DNA of 64,000 nucleotides from Yarrowia lipolytica (lineage: Eukaryota; Ascomycota; Dipodascomycetes; Dipodascales): assembly GCF_001761485.1 (NCBI RefSeq), contig NC_090775.1, positions 1,426,001 to 1,490,000 on the forward strand. Reading direction: 5' to 3'. The notes beneath the pieces are model-generated. The model was not told the origin of the DNA. It made no database searches and was given only the letters and a program-made list of their open reading frames with translations. Positions 21,589-30,698 of this stretch are shown here, in pieces. The position numbers and the translations under genes were made by a program. Position 1 is the first letter of the stretch, and the number at the start of each line of letters is the position of its first letter.

Positions 21589-23414
21589 CCTCGGCCGAAA
21601 AAGCAACGAGCCGACGCCAAAGTTTGGTCCGTCCAGTTGGAATACGACGAATAACATGACAAAGCAGCACGTGACCTGGGAGTCGGATCCTCGAGCCAAC
21701 TTTTTCTTGAGCTATTGTAAATTGCTTCATTGGTGGTAAGTCAGGGTGCCTCTACAAGTACTCCTAACGATATCACAATCTATACGTGTACAGTATCAAC
21801 ATGTCCCGATTGTTTCTCTCCTTGCTCGTACTACTTGTAGTACTGTATGTACTTCCAACAATGACGTCAATGTCGCATCTGCCGATGTCGGCCATTTCTT
21901 GTTTGTAGAGTGATTGCTGGTAAGAGTTACTCCGAGATATTCCGGTCCCGAAACCCCAGAGTTAGTCCGGACCACGGTGGGACGTGTCTGGACTGGAGTG
22001 AGTGGAATGTGTTTTTACGGTCACGTGACTGAACTGGAGCTTTTGGGCCACGTGACCTCCCGGCTTCACACGTGGTTGTTTGCCCCCCGCTTCTCTGAAT
22101 CTGCCCCCACATTTTATCTCCGCTTTTGACTGTTTTTCTCCCCCCTTTCACACTCTGCTTTTGGCTACATAAACCCCGCACCGTTTGGAACTCTGTTGGT
22201 CCGGGGAAGCCGCCGTTAGGTGTGTCAGATGGAGAGCGCCAGACGAGCAGAACCGAGGGACAGCGGATCGGGGGAGGGCTGTCACGTGACGAAGGGCACT
22301 GTTGACGTGGTGAATGTCGCCCGTTCTCACGTGACCCGTCTCCTCTATATGTGTATCCGCCTCTTTGTTTGGTTTTTTTTCTGCTTCCCCCACCCCCCCC
22401 CCCCACCCCAATCACATGCTCAGAAAGTAGACATCTGCATCGTCCTGCATGCCATCCCACAAGACGAACAAGTGATAGGCCGAGAGCCGAGGACGAGGTG
22501 GAGTGCACAAGGGGTAGGCGAATGGTACGATTCCGCCAAGTGAGACTGGCGATCGGGAGAAGGGTTGGTGGTCATGGGGGATAGAATTTGTACAAGTGGA
22601 AAAACCACTACGAGTAGCGGATTTGATACCACAAGTAGCAGAGATATACAGCAATGGTGGGAGTGCAAGTATCGGAATGTACTGTACCTCCTGTACTCGT
22701 ACTCGTACGGCACTCGTAGAAACGGGGCAATACGGGGGAGAAGCGATCGCCCGTCTGTTCAATCGCCACAAGTCCGAGTAATGCTCGAGTATCGAAGTCT
22801 TGTACCTCCCTGTCAATCATGGCACCACTGGTCTTGACTTGTCTATTCATACTGGACAAGCGCCAGAGTTAAGCTTGTAGCGAATTTCGCCCTCGGACAT
22901 CACCCCATACGACGGACACACATGCCCGACAAACAGCCTCTCTTATTGTAGCTGAAAGTATATTGAATGTGAACGTGTACAATATCAGGTACCAGCGGGA
23001 GGTTACGGCCAAGGTGATACCGGAATAACCCTGGCTTGGAGATGGTCGGTCCATTGTACTGAAGTGTCCGTGTCGTTTCCGTCACTGCCCCAATTGGACA
23101 TGTTTGTTTTTCCGATCTTTCGGGCGCCCTCTCCTTGTCTCCTTGTCTGTCTCCTGGACTGTTGCTACCCCATTTCTTTGGCCTCCATTGGTTCCTCCCC
23201 GTCTTTCACGTCGTCTATGGTTGCATGGTTTCCCTTATACTTTTCCCCACAGTCACATGTTATGGAGGGGTCTAGATGGAGGCCTAATTTTGACGTGCAA
23301 GGGGCGAATTGGGGCGAGAAACACGTCGTGGACATGGTGCAAGGCCCGCAGGGTTGATTCGACGCTTTTCCGCGAAAAAAACAAGTCCAAATACCCCCGT
23401 TTATTCTCCCTCGG
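21589..23414. promoter_or_regulatory. Cluster of CCTCGG/CCGAGG sites upstream of POX2
   Basis: Five copies of the hexamer that FarA/FarB-type fatty-acid regulators bind in Aspergillus, whose Y. lipolytica homologue is Por1. CCTCGG is at 21589-21594, 22891-22896 and 23409-23414; CCGAGG is at 22253-22258 and 22487-22492. The last is 115 bases before the POX2 start codon. POX2 is known to be induced by fatty acids and alkanes. That these sites mediate it is inference. Confidence 0.45.
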
Positions 23415-23474
23415 CTCTCGGTATTTCACATGAAAACTATAACCTAGACTACACGGGCAACCTTAACCCCAGAG

Positions 23475-23486
23475 TATACTTATATA
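23475..23486 (+). promoter_or_regulatory. POX2 TATA box
   Basis: TATACTTATATA lies 43-54 bases before the POX2 ATG, an AT-rich core in otherwise mixed DNA. The distance is short but usual for yeast TATA-driven, inducible genes. Confidence 0.6.
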
Positions 23487-23528
23487 CCAAAGGGATGGGT
23501 CCTCAAAAATCACACAAGCAACGACGCC

Positions 23529-25631
23529 ATGAACCCCAACAACACTGGCACCATTGAAATCAACGGTAAGGAGTACAACACCTTCACCGAGCCCCCCGTG
23601 GCCATGGCTCAGGAGCGAGCCAAGACCTCCTTCCCCGTGCGAGAGATGACCTACTTCCTCGACGGTGGCGAGAAGAACACCCTCAAAAACGAGCAGATCA
23701 TGGAGGAGATTGAGCGAGACCCTCTTTTCAACAACGACAACTACTACGATCTCAACAAGGAGCAGATCCGAGAGCTCACCATGGAGCGAGTCGCCAAGCT
23801 GTCTCTGTTTGTGCGTGATCAGCCCGAGGACGACATCAAGAAGCGATTTGCTCTCATTGGTATCGCCGATATGGGAACCTACACCCGACTTGGTGTCCAC
23901 TACGGCCTCTTCTTTGGCGCCGTCCGAGGTACCGGAACTGCCGAGCAGTTTGGCCACTGGATCTCCAAGGGAGCCGGAGACCTGCGAAAGTTCTACGGAT
24001 GTTTCTCCATGACCGAGCTGGGCCATGGCTCCAACCTGGCTGGTCTCGAGACCACCGCCATCTACGATGAGGAGACCGACGAGTTCATCATCAACACCCC
24101 TCACATTGCCGCCACCAAGTGGTGGATTGGAGGAGCCGCCCACACCGCCACCCACACTGTCGTGTTCGCCCGACTCATTGTCAAGGGCAAGGACTACGGT
24201 GTCAAGACCTTTGTTGTCCAGCTGCGAAACATCAACGACCACAGCCTCAAGGTCGGTATCTCTATTGGTGATATCGGAAAGAAGATGGGCCGAGACGGTA
24301 TCGATAACGGATGGATCCAGTTCACCAACGTGCGAATCCCCCGACAGAACCTGCTCATGAAGTACACAAAGGTCGACCGAGAGGGTAACGTGACCCAGCC
24401 TCCTCTGGCTCAGCTTACCTACGGTTCTCTTATCACTGGTCGAGTCTCCATGGCCTCTGATTCTCACCAGGTCGGAAAGCGATTCATCACCATTGCTCTG
24501 CGATACGCCTGCATTCGACGACAGTTCTCCACCACCCCCGGCCAGCCCGAGACCAAGATCATCGACTACCCCTACCATCAGCGACGACTTCTGCCTCTTC
24601 TGGCCTATGTCTATGCTCTTAAGATGACTGCCGATGAGGTTGGAGCTCTCTTCTCCCGAACCATGCTTAAGATGGACGACCTCAAGCCCGACGACAAGGC
24701 CGGCCTCAATGAGGTTGTTTCCGACGTCAAGGAGCTCTTCTCCGTCTCCGCCGGTCTCAAGGCCTTCTCCACCTGGGCTTGTGCCGACGTCATTGACAAG
24801 ACCCGACAGGCTTGCGGTGGCCACGGTTACTCTGGATACAACGGTTTCGGCCAGGCCTACGCCGACTGGGTTGTCCAGTGCACCTGGGAGGGTGACAACA
24901 ACATTCTCACCCTTTCTGCCGGCCGAGCTCTTATCCAGTCTGCCGTTGCTCTGCGAAAGGGCGAGCCTGTTGGTAACGCCGTTTCTTACCTGAAGCGATA
25001 CAAGGATCTGGCCAACGCTAAGCTCAATGGCCGATCTCTCACCGACCCCAAGGTCCTCGTCGAGGCCTGGGAGGTTGCTGCCGGTAACATCATCAACCGA
25101 GCCACCGACCAGTACGAGAAGCTCATTGGCGAGGGTCTTAACGCCGACCAGGCCTTTGAGGTTCTGTCTCAGCAGCGATTCCAGGCCGCCAAGGTCCACA
25201 CACGACGACACCTCATTGCCGCTTTCTTCTCCCGAATTGACACCGAGGCTGGCGAGGCCATCAAGCAGCCCCTGCTTAACCTGGCTCTGCTGTTTGCCCT
25301 GTGGTCCATCGAAGAGGACTCTGGTCTGTTCCTGCGAGAGGGCTTCCTCGAGCCCAAGGATATCGACACCGTCACCGAGCTCGTCAACAAGTACTGCACC
25401 ACTGTGCGAGAGGAGGTCATTGGCTACACCGATGCCTTCAACCTGTCCGACTACTTCATCAACGCTCCTATTGGATGCTACGATGGTGACGCTTACCGAC
25501 ACTACTTCCAGAAGGTCAACGAGCAGAACCCTGCCCGAGACCCCCGACCTCCTTACTACGCCTCTACTCTCAAGCCCTTCCTTTTCCGAGAGGAGGAGGA
25601 TGATGACATTTGCGAGCTTGATGAGGAATAG
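23529..25631 (+). CDS. POX2: Acyl-CoA oxidase 2 (Aox2), peroxisomal beta-oxidation
   Basis: A 700-residue flavoprotein that catalyses the first step of peroxisomal beta-oxidation, acyl-CoA + O2 to trans-2-enoyl-CoA + H2O2. It matches Y. lipolytica POX2, whose product prefers long-chain acyl-CoA. Visible features are an N-terminal ACOX domain, the FAD/substrate block CFSMTELGHGSNLAGLETTA, the region CGGHGYSGYNGF, and the catalytic Glu in CTWEGDNNIL. There is no PTS1 at the C-terminus (it ends in CELDEE) and no obvious PTS2. This fits work showing that Y. lipolytica Aox subunits enter peroxisomes as a preassembled oligomer. Codon use is strongly biased (GAG, AAG, CGA, GTC), as in highly expressed genes of this yeast. 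Uninterrupted frame. Confidence 0.97.
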   Translation: MNPNNTGTIEINGKEYNTFTEPPVAMAQERAKTSFPVREMTYFLDGGEKNTLKNEQIMEEIERDPLFNNDNYYDLNKEQIRELTMERVAKLSLFVRDQPEDDIKKRFALIGIADMGTYTRLGVHYGLFFGAVRGTGTAEQFGHWISKGAGDLRKFYGCFSMTELGHGSNLAGLETTAIYDEETDEFIINTPHIAATKWWIGGAAHTATHTVVFARLIVKGKDYGVKTFVVQLRNINDHSLKVGISIGDIGKKMGRDGIDNGWIQFTNVRIPRQNLLMKYTKVDREGNVTQPPLAQLTYGSLITGRVSMASDSHQVGKRFITIALRYACIRRQFSTTPGQPETKIIDYPYHQRRLLPLLAYVYALKMTADEVGALFSRTMLKMDDLKPDDKAGLNEVVSDVKELFSVSAGLKAFSTWACADVIDKTRQACGGHGYSGYNGFGQAYADWVVQCTWEGDNNILTLSAGRALIQSAVALRKGEPVGNAVSYLKRYKDLANAKLNGRSLTDPKVLVEAWEVAAGNIINRATDQYEKLIGEGLNADQAFEVLSQQRFQAAKVHTRRHLIAAFFSRIDTEAGEAIKQPLLNLALLFALWSIEEDSGLFLREGFLEPKDIDTVTELVNKYCTTVREEVIGYTDAFNLSDYFINAPIGCYDGDAYRHYFQKVNEQNPARDPRPPYYASTLKPFLFREEEDDDICELDEE

Positions 25632-25653
25632 ACAAGCGGGTATTTATTGTATG

Positions 25654-25659
25654 AATAAA
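25654..25659 (+). terminator. POX2 polyadenylation signal candidate
   Basis: AATAAA 23 bases after the POX2 stop, within an AT-rich 3' flank (TATTTATTGTATGAATAAAG). Confidence 0.4.
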
Positions 25660-25881
25660 GATTATGTATTGATTGCAAAAAAGTGCATTTGTAGATGTGG
25701 TTTATTGTAGAGAGTACGGTATGTACTGTACGAACATTAGGAGCTACTTCTACAAGTAGATTTTCTTAACAAGGGTGAAATTTACTAGGAAGTACATGCA
25801 TATTTCGTTAGTAGAATCACAAAAGAAATGTACAAGCACGTACTACTTGTACTCCACAATGTGGAGTGGGAGCAAAAAAAT

Positions 25882-25955
25882 TGGACGACACCGGAATCGA
25901 ACCGGGGACCTCGCGCATGCTAAGCGCATGTGATAACCAACTACACCAGACGCCC
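25882..25955 (-). tRNA. tRNA-Ala(AGC)
   Basis: Read on the minus strand, the acceptor GGGCGTC pairs with GTCGTCC before discriminator A. The anticodon stem is TGCGC/GCGCG with loop TTAGCAT, so the anticodon is AGC. The T-arm is CCCGG-TTCGATT-CCGGT with a B-box GGTTCGATTCC. No intron. Seven T residues on the transcribed sense (plus-strand A run at 25874-25880) follow directly as the Pol III stop. It closely resembles yeast tRNA-Ala(AGC). Confidence 0.95.
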
Positions 25956-28199
25956 AAGAACTTTCTTGGTGATTATGGAATACGTGGTCTGCTATATCTC
26001 AATTTTGCTGTAATGAATCATTAGAATTAAAAAAAAAACCCCATTTTTGTGTGATTGTCGGCCAAGAGATGGAACAGGAAGAATACGTGAACAAGCGAGC
26101 ACGAATGCCATATGCTCTTCTGAACAACCGAGTCCGAATCCGATTTGTGGGTATCACATGTCTCAAGTAGCTGAAATGTATTTCGCTAGAATAAAATAAA
26201 TGAGATTAAGAATTAAAAATATTGGAATATATTTTCCTAGAATAGAAACTTTGGATTTTTTTTCGGCTATTACAGTCTGAACTGGACAAACGGCTGACTA
26301 TATATAAATATTATTGGGTCTGTTTTCTTGTTTATGTCGAAATTATCTGGGTTTTACTACTGTGTCGTCGAGTATAGAGTGGCCTGACTGGAGAAAATGC
26401 AGTAGTATGGACAGTAGGTACTGCCAGCCAGAGAAGTTTTTGGAATTGATACTTGAGTCATTTTTCCATTCCCCATTCCCCATTCCAACACAATCAACTG
26501 TTTCTGAACATTTTCCAAAACGCGGAGATGTATGTCACTTGGCACTGCAAGTCTCGATTCAAAATGCATCTCTTTCAGACCAAAGTGTCATCAGCTTTGT
26601 TTGGCCCCAAATTACCGCAAATACTTGTCGAAATTGAAGTGCAATACGGCCTCGTCTGCCATGAAACCTGCCTATTCTCTTCAAATTGGCGTCAGGTTTC
26701 ACGTCCAGCATTCCTCGCCCAGACAGAGTTGCTATGGTTGAATCGTGTACTGTTAATATATGTATGTATTATACTCGTACTACGATATACTGTTCAATAG
26801 AGTCTCTTATAATCGTACGACGATTCTGGGCAGCCTAGACACCGCTTCGGGCCAAGTGGATCCTGACTAGGTGGATCCTGGCTCTACGACTGGTCGGGCA
26901 TGTCGCGTACGAGACCCGTTTTCGATCAAGTTTCGAGCTTGGTGGGGCTTTCTGGGCTTATCTACGCAATATTACGACCCCGTACTGAGTGGACTAGTAT
27001 ACCTACGAGAATAACAGCAGTGCACTTACATTTGACTGGTTGATAGCACACATATAACAAGCTGATCATCCCAGTACAACATGTACCGCTCTTGAGCCTG
27101 TTGGTTGATGTCTGTGTATCGCTCGCATCGCTCTACAACGGTCTATCTCAGTCGTTTTCCTCGTAGCATGGCTCCAGACTCTTCTAGAATCCCATATTGA
27201 AACACTGCTTGTCACAGGTAGGGGAGATTAAATTGTCAGTTGGTACGAGTACGTACATACATACTGTAGTGTATCCATGCACGTCGCGAAAAATGACCCA
27301 TTTGATCCGACAACAAAACTTATCCATCACCTGTCTCACCTGTGCGGCCCACGAGGCGCAACACCGAAGATTTACCCCCCTCGTCTCCGCAAATGTCGTG
27401 TTAGACTGGCATCTTTCAAGACACATGCGTATCTCGTCGTACCGTACCGTTCTCGTATCGTATTCGCATCGTACCTGTATTTCGATGGCAACCTAATCTG
27501 CAACCTCTTCCTCTCCTCTTCCTCTTTCTACTCCAACGGGATGTATTCGTGTTTGAGAAGCAACTACTTCCAGGCGGTCGTATGAAGCCCCAATTATTAA
27601 AAGCAAAACGCGCCGAAACCCCCCGGCTTTTGCACCCCTACATTCTGACTGGTATTACGTCCGGTCCGGCCGAAAATACATATTCACTTAAACTCCAGGC
27701 TAAGGTTGCCTAATCGGAACTCTAGCAGGCCCCTATTCCACCCCGGCCCACAGCCCCATCGCCTGTCTGACGACGAAATTGCCGGCTTTCTAGTACCCGT
27801 TCAAACCAACCGATTGGAATCTAGATTACCACGGACAGAGGAGAATTGGCCCGACCCCGCCACACTCCATCCACCCTTCTTTGCTGCACCACCAGCCGTT
27901 TAGAGTGTCGTATTCATGTGAGATAATGTCATGAAAAGACACCACCGAGAAGAACACAAGTGCAATCACATCAGTTGATGCGCCTGTCCCAAAATAGACA
28001 TGTAACTGCGGTCTGATAGATCTGATATTGCTAGAAACATTCCTGGCGTTTGCCGAAGGTTGGGTTGTTATGTCTGCAACCTGGTGTGTACTGGCACCCT
28101 TGCGTCACTGTGTATTTTTCATCTTCACCCCAATCTGTCTACAAGTACTTAAACACCCCAAATTCCACATGAATATGAATACCCTCGTCACCCAACGCC
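25956..28199. other. Non-coding region between tRNA-Ala and the adhesin gene
   Basis: 2.2 kb with no recognised gene. Bases 26007-26027 carry a 21-base sequence found again at 37537-37557 beside the other tRNA gene. An isolated 65-codon Pro-rich frame at 27706-27903 has coding-like composition but no partner exon that I can define. The last 200 bases are the promoter of the gene at 28200. Confidence 0.45.
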
Positions 28200-30644
28200 A
28201 TGATCCTACTCCCTACACTCGTTTTGGCCACTGTGGCTCTCGCCAAACAGGTGGCCTCCCCCATCGACGACTTCAAAATGTACGTCAAAGACACTGGATC
28301 CTCGGCGGGCGAGATGACAGACAAGTGGATGCTGGAGCTGCTGTTTGGTCTGCAGCCCTCTGCTGACGATGTCCAGCCTGAGGACTACTTCGCCTTTGAC
28401 GTCGATGACAAGGTCGACCTCACTTCCACTCCCTTCGACTTCAACGTTGTCGATCCTGCCGGCGACACCATTATGCGGTGCACAAACGAGGACCATACCT
28501 TCACCTGCACCTACACCGACTACGTGGCTGACAAGTGCGAGGAGGTCACCGGTCAGATCTTCATTGAGACCTGGCTCGACAACTCTAACGCTGTCTTTGG
28601 TGAGAACTCCATTCAGGCCGCTGACCTGTCCGCAACCTTTGATGTTCTGAAAATGACTGTGTCCAACACCCCTCAGAAGGTCGGCCAGCGTGATGGTGGT
28701 ATCATCTGGTGGACCATTGTGTTCCCCCCTACGCCCTGGGCCCGTCTCGAGTTCAAGGATATGCTTGACTCTGCCACTCTCTCCTTTATCAACAAAAACT
28801 CCGTCACCAACAACATGATTGTCGAGTTTGTTTCTAGTAGCGGCACCACCAAGTACACCGGCCACGCAGCCAATAGCAAGGTGAAAATTCAGAGTGTTAG
28901 TGGATCCACCGCCTCTGGCCATATCATCGGCGTTCCCCCTGGTGTCTCCGTCCATCTCACAATTCCTTCCAACATCATCGCTGAGTCCGACTGCTATGAG
29001 AACAAGGTCAAGTATGAATACTGGACCAAGGCTGGATCTTCAGGAAAGGCTGGCAAGAGCATTACTGGTACTCACTATGGCCTTGTTGACAACACGCCCC
29101 GCTTCGGCCTCGAAGGAAGTGGTCTTGGTGATGGTACTGCTTGTGTCGTGATCACCACCTCCTCTACGCCCGTTGAGACCACTGTCGAGCCCACCAGCAC
29201 CTCTGACCCTGCTGAGACCTCCTCTAGCATCCCCGTGACGTCCGATCCTGTCGAGACCTCTTCCGAGCCTGTTCAGACTTCTTCCTCTGTCCCTGCCGAG
29301 TCTTCCTCCGACCCTGTTGAGACTTCCTCCGACCCTGTCGAGACTTCTTCAGAGCCTGTTGAGACTTCTTCTTCTGTCCCTGTCGAGACTTCCTCTGTCC
29401 CTGTCGAGACTTCCTCTGTCCCTATCGAGACTTCCTCTGTCCCTGTCGAGACTTCCTCAGAACCTGTTGAGACTTCTTCCTCTGTCCCTGTCGAGACTTC
29501 CTCCGAGCCTGTTGAGACTTCTTCCTCTATCCCTGCCGAGACTTCCTCAGAGACTGTTGAGACTTCCTCCGAGCCTGTCCCTGTTGAGACTTCTTCCACC
29601 CCCATTGAAACCTCCTCTGAGCCAACTGTCACTACAGAGACCTCCTCCATTTCTCAGTCTTCCCCTGCAGTCACATCCGAACCCGTTATTACCCAGACTA
29701 TCACTGACTGTGATAACGGCTGTGAGCCTGCCACCTCCATCCCAGTTGTAACTGTGACTGTAACCGAGTGTGATGATGGTGGCTGTGTGGTTGTTACGAA
29801 GACCGTCACTGATTGTGATGACGACTGTGGACCTGCTACCCCCATCCCTGTTGCCACTCAGACCGAGACTGTTTGCGATGACGGCTGCGATACTGAGACC
29901 ATTACATCCAATATCACCACCGTGGTTACCCAGACCGTCACTGTCTGCGAGATGGACACTTGCTCTGAGACCCCTGTGACTCTCACCACCGTTGTCCCCA
30001 CTAACCATATCACCACCACTGTCGTCACTGTGATTGACAACAAGACTATTACCGTTGTTCTCCCTTGTGACCCCACCGATATTCCAGTCGAGTCTACTCC
30101 TAAGCCCCAGCCTAAGCCTACCACCCTGGTTACCAAGCCCCAGCCTTCTCCTGAGAAGCCCGTGGTTAAGCCCGAGCCCACTCCTGAGAAGCCCATCGTT
30201 AAGCCAGAGCCCACCTCTGAGAAGCCCATCGTTAAGCCCGAGCCCACTCCTGAGAAGCCCATCGTTAAGCCCGAGCCTACTCCCGAGACGCTTTCCAAGC
30301 CTGAGGAGCCTGTCGTTAAGCCTGAGCCTACTCCTGAGGTCCCCGTTACCCCTGGCCCTGAGCCCGAGACTCCTGCTCCCAGACCTGAAGAGCCTACTCC
30401 TGAGGCCCCCGTCACCCCCGGCCCTGAGCCCGAGACTCCTGCTCCCAGACCTGAAGAGCCTACTCCTGAGGTCCCCGTGACCCCCGGCCCTGAGCCCGAG
30501 ACTCCTGCTCCTAGACCTGAAGAGCCTACTCCTGAGTCCCCTGTCACCCCCGGCCCTGAGCCTGAGACTCCCCAGGCCAACTCTGCTACTAAGATGAAGG
30601 TGGGTGCTCTGGTCCTTGCTCCTCTTTTGGCCATGCTGGTTTAG
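28200..30644 (+). CDS. GPI-anchored, Ser/Thr/Pro-rich cell-wall (adhesin-like) protein
   Basis: An 814-residue secreted wall protein. It has a signal peptide (about 1-16), a globular N-terminal domain of about 300 residues with Cys and the block TFTCTYTDYV, then a Ser/Thr/Glu stalk built of 8-9-residue repeats (VETSSVP, VETSSEP; about 320-480). A Cys-containing block repeated three to four times follows (TDCDNGC, TECDDGGC, TDCDDDC, CDDGCD). Next come Pro/Glu/Lys repeats (KPEPTPEKPIV) and 21-residue GPEPETPAPRPEEPTPE repeats, and finally a hydrophobic GPI signal (VGALVLAPLLAMLV). This is the layout of fungal adhesins such as Als/Flo proteins. The N-terminal domain resembles none I can name, so the ligand is unknown. 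A broken relative lies at 16359-18743. The repeats can change length between strains. Confidence 0.8.
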   Translation: MILLPTLVLATVALAKQVASPIDDFKMYVKDTGSSAGEMTDKWMLELLFGLQPSADDVQPEDYFAFDVDDKVDLTSTPFDFNVVDPAGDTIMRCTNEDHTFTCTYTDYVADKCEEVTGQIFIETWLDNSNAVFGENSIQAADLSATFDVLKMTVSNTPQKVGQRDGGIIWWTIVFPPTPWARLEFKDMLDSATLSFINKNSVTNNMIVEFVSSSGTTKYTGHAANSKVKIQSVSGSTASGHIIGVPPGVSVHLTIPSNIIAESDCYENKVKYEYWTKAGSSGKAGKSITGTHYGLVDNTPRFGLEGSGLGDGTACVVITTSSTPVETTVEPTSTSDPAETSSSIPVTSDPVETSSEPVQTSSSVPAESSSDPVETSSDPVETSSEPVETSSSVPVETSSVPVETSSVPIETSSVPVETSSEPVETSSSVPVETSSEPVETSSSIPAETSSETVETSSEPVPVETSSTPIETSSEPTVTTETSSISQSSPAVTSEPVITQTITDCDNGCEPATSIPVVTVTVTECDDGGCVVVTKTVTDCDDDCGPATPIPVATQTETVCDDGCDTETITSNITTVVTQTVTVCEMDTCSETPVTLTTVVPTNHITTTVVTVIDNKTITVVLPCDPTDIPVESTPKPQPKPTTLVTKPQPSPEKPVVKPEPTPEKPIVKPEPTSEKPIVKPEPTPEKPIVKPEPTPETLSKPEEPVVKPEPTPEVPVTPGPEPETPAPRPEEPTPEAPVTPGPEPETPAPRPEEPTPEVPVTPGPEPETPAPRPEEPTPESPVTPGPEPETPQANSATKMKVGALVLAPLLAMLV

Positions 30645-30698
30645 TTTACCTATGTATGTAATTTCCATCTATTTCATATGTGTTGGTGTGGTAGTTAG

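Larger units (their letters stand above)
18744..23528. other. Long non-coding region upstream of POX2
   Basis: 4.8 kb with no recognisable gene. It starts with the promoter of the broken adhesin (TATATAA at about 18800) and ends with the POX2 promoter. Contents seen: a 20-bp triple repeat (21261-21320), a C-rich run (22387-22409), several CCTCGG/CCGAGG sites, and many GTAC-core motifs such as GTATGTACTTGTAG near 20050. All open frames are short and lack domains. Confidence 0.5.

Noticed and set aside
23463-25502. 679-codon open frame antisense to POX2
   Set aside because: It lies wholly opposite POX2. The strong codon bias of POX2 leaves few stops on the other strand, and the peptide is a Gly/Val/Leu/Ser-rich string with no domain.
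27706-27903. 65-codon Pro-rich frame
   Set aside because: Protein-like composition, but no start context, splice partner or domain; kept only as a remark.
29547-30668. 373-codon frame antisense to the adhesin stalk
   Set aside because: It mirrors the repeat structure of the adhesin (Arg/Leu/Gly repeats), which keeps the opposite frame open.
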